A stretch of DNA of 6,672 nucleotides from Pseudomonadota bacterium (GTDB lineage: Bacteria > Myxococcota_A > Polyangia > Polyangiales > Polyangiaceae), in the NCBI GenBank assembly GCA_023460875.1, contig JAEWOQ010000328.1, positions 1 through 6,672 on the forward strand, read 5' to 3'. A program made the translations under genes and the position numbers. Under the pieces are notes generated by a model. That model saw only the letters and a list, made by a program, of their open reading frames with translations. It was not told where the DNA came from and ran no database searches. Of this stretch, positions 5,405-6,672 are shown one piece after another; position 1 is the first letter of the stretch, and each line of letters starts with the position of its first letter.

Positions 5405-6400
5405 ATGCACGGTTGGGTTGGACGCGCCGGCACGTGGCTTGGCCCCCTCATGCTCGGGATCACGCTCGGGGCGTGTCGCGCGCACCCGCCGCCCGAGAGC
5501 GCCTCGAGCTCGTCCAGTGCGAAGACCACCGAGCGCCCCGCGTCGATCCTCTGCCCCACCGCGGACGCAGAGGCGGCGCCTCTCGATCTGGCCGCCGCCT
5601 TTGGCGTGGACCGCGCGCTGTCCGCCCGGGTGGAGCGCATGTTGCGGCTCGCGCGGGAGCTGGAGACCTCCGCGACCAAGCTCCGCGAAGAGACCGAGCG
5701 CGTCTGCGTCGAGCTCGCGCGGGGGCTGTCGAGCGACGCGTTGCCCGCGGATCGTCCCCCCTGCGACGTCGCCGTCGAGCGCTTCCGCGGCTTCGAGAGC
5801 TCGTTGACGAGGAGCGGGACGTCGCTGTCCTTGTCCGTGCAATCCGTGAGTTGTTCTCTCGATCCTGGTGAACTCCAGGCGTGTGCAGGGGAGTGTCTCA
5901 CGGGACAGGTGGGGGTCGTGAGCCAGGTGGAGTGCGCGGCCGTGGAGCGAGGCTGTGGTCTCGACTTCGCCCTGCCCAACGCATCCTCTGCTTGCGCCAC
6001 CCAGTGCGCCGTGCGCTCGCTCGGCCTGGCCCAGTGCAGCGCTCGCGTCGACGTGCAGCTCGATGGTGGTGGAGCTGAGTTGGTAGCCGCCGTCGCGGCG
6101 CTGAAGACTCAGTTGCCGCGCCTCGTGGTGCTCGGGGGTGAGCTGTCCGTCCGCGCGCTCGAGGCGCTCGCCAGCGTGCGCGGCCTCGTGGACGAGCTGG
6201 CGGTGGCCATCGACGAGCTGAACCAAGCTGGTCGCCAAGCGAAGACCTCCTTCGTCGGTGGGGCGGTGCTGGCGGGCTGCGTCGGTCCACGCCTGGCGGA
6301 CGCGCTGCGGGCGGGCATCGACCTCGAGACCTCGCTGACCGCCGCCGCCCGCCTGCAGCACGCGCTGTTGGAGCGCTCGGCGGGCGCTGCGGGGCTCTGA
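5405..6400 (+). CDS. Cysteine-rich lipoprotein, Myxococcota type
   Basis: 331 residues. A hydrophobic leader ends in the lipobox LGAC with Cys24, followed by a Ser/Pro-rich tether (25-48). Next come a long amphipathic helix (about 62-108), a cysteine-rich centre (CSLDPGELQACAGEC at 150-164, then Cys177, 184, 197, 201, 211), and a second set of helices (223-328) with one more cysteine at 292. Twelve cysteines besides the lipidated one would allow six disulfides. The order helix, C-x3-C-type centre, helix with a late Cys-Val-x-Pro matches lipoproteins I recall as numerous in Myxococcota genomes, which often carry G-x-C-x-G-x-C repeats; those are missing here. No function is known for that group. 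The ATG at 5405 is chosen because it begins the leader directly and the candidate -10 sits just before it. The gene is divergent from the outer-membrane protein gene across 110 bp, hinting at shared control. Confidence 0.88.
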   Translation: MHGWVGRAGTWLGPLMLGITLGACRAHPPPESASSSSSAKTTERPASILCPTADAEAAPLDLAAAFGVDRALSARVERMLRLARELETSATKLREETERVCVELARGLSSDALPADRPPCDVAVERFRGFESSLTRSGTSLSLSVQSVSCSLDPGELQACAGECLTGQVGVVSQVECAAVERGCGLDFALPNASSACATQCAVRSLGLAQCSARVDVQLDGGGAELVAAVAALKTQLPRLVVLGGELSVRALEALASVRGLVDELAVAIDELNQAGRQAKTSFVGGAVLAGCVGPRLADALRAGIDLETSLTAAARLQHALLERSAGAAGL

Positions 6401-6413
6401 GCTGCGGGCTCAG
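6397..6413 (+). terminator. Hairpin overlapping the lipoprotein stop codon
   Basis: CTGAGC (6397-6402), loop TGCGG, GCTCAG (6408-6413) form a perfect 6-bp stem that includes the TGA stop. No real T-run follows, so this is only terminator-like. Confidence 0.35.
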
Positions 6414-6451
6414 CGGGCTACTTCCGTGAACTGGTGCCAGGGCAAGCGACG

Positions 6452-6607
6452 TCAGCGCGCGAGCTCGGCGAGTAGCTTGGATCCGCTCGCTACGTGGGTG
6501 ATCGTGGTATCGCGAGTCTCCAGCGCGTGCAGCGGAGCCCTGTCCAGAAGACGACCGCTTGCATCGCCGCTACCGCAGTAGGGCTGCGTCCAGATGGGCA
6601 GCGACAC
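6452..6607 (-). other. Short open stretch, possible gene remnant
   Basis: From a GTG at 6607 to a TGA at 6452 a 51-residue reading frame gives a balanced peptide (for example RAPLHALETRDTTITHVA) with mostly G/C-ending codons, unlike the Arg-rich shadows elsewhere. A stop codon closes the frame about 54 bp further upstream. There is no Shine-Dalgarno. It may be the eroded 3' end of a minus-strand gene or chance. I recognise no family. Confidence 0.25.
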
Positions 6608-6672
6608 GCCCCCGGACCATCTCCGGCGCGTCCGCTGCCACCTTCGGCCAAGTCGCTCTCACCTTCTGGGTA
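6570..6672 (-). CDS. Possible C-terminal end of a gene from beyond the right edge
   Basis: In another minus-strand frame the sequence is open from the right edge to a TAG at 6570-6572, giving about 34 residues (KVRATWPKVAADAPEMVRGR, then a short helical tail). It looks protein-like but is too short to assign. It overlaps the open stretch at 6452-6607 in a different frame, so at most one is the true ending, unless a frameshift joins them. The plus strand shows no better frame in 6414-6672. Confidence 0.25.
   Translation of the reverse strand, partial: TQKVRATWPKVAADAPEMVRGRVAAHLDAALLR

Noticed and set aside
5336..6361. Long minus-strand open frame opposite the cysteine-rich lipoprotein
   Set aside because: Arg/Gln/His/Ala-rich without motifs, while the plus strand gives a lipobox, ordered cysteines and helices.

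Overview
The DNA is very GC-rich, with strongly G/C-ending codons in the genes read here. It encodes several secreted lipoproteins, and one of them has the build of the cysteine-rich lipoproteins I associate with Myxococcota. Together with an FGE/SUMF1-like secreted protein and an outer-membrane protein with a long Pro/Ala/Thr linker, this suggests a Gram-negative myxobacterium-like organism (Myxococcota, probably Polyangia-like). That placement is inference from protein style; no marker gene is present.

Layout, left to right. (1) 1-378, minus: the N-terminal 126 residues of a disordered, unrecognised protein that runs off the left edge. (2) 379-660: a non-coding gap with three inverted repeats. 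(3) 661-1005, minus: a small four-helix membrane protein of the DUF486/DMT family. It is divergent from (4) 1142-1897, plus: a clear AqpZ-type water channel. (5) 1898-2141: a gap between convergent genes, holding two copies of an inverted repeat CATGC-N7-GCATG exactly 31 bp apart, plus two hairpins. (6) 2142-5294, minus: a tightly packed three-gene unit, transcribed from the outer-membrane beta-barrel protein (3654-5294) to a lipoprotein with a degenerate formylglycine-generating-enzyme-like fold (2860-3651) to a second lipoprotein (2142-2885). The junctions are 2 bp apart and then 26 bp overlapping, so translational coupling is likely. (7) 5405-6400, plus: a divergent cysteine-rich lipoprotein. 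(8) 6401-6672: no convincing gene, but two short minus-strand open stretches that may be the eroded 3' end of a gene lying to the right.

How it may work together: the genes at 2142-6400 are all predicted to be exported (one barrel, three lipoproteins) and probably form an envelope or cell-surface module controlled from the 110-bp divergent region at 5295-5404. No enzyme activity can be assigned to them. Both plus-strand genes (aqpZ and the cysteine-rich lipoprotein) have the same TAGAAT hexamer at the same distance from the ATG and no Shine-Dalgarno sequence, which is the pattern of leaderless mRNAs. I see no mobile element, CRISPR array, tRNA or rRNA.
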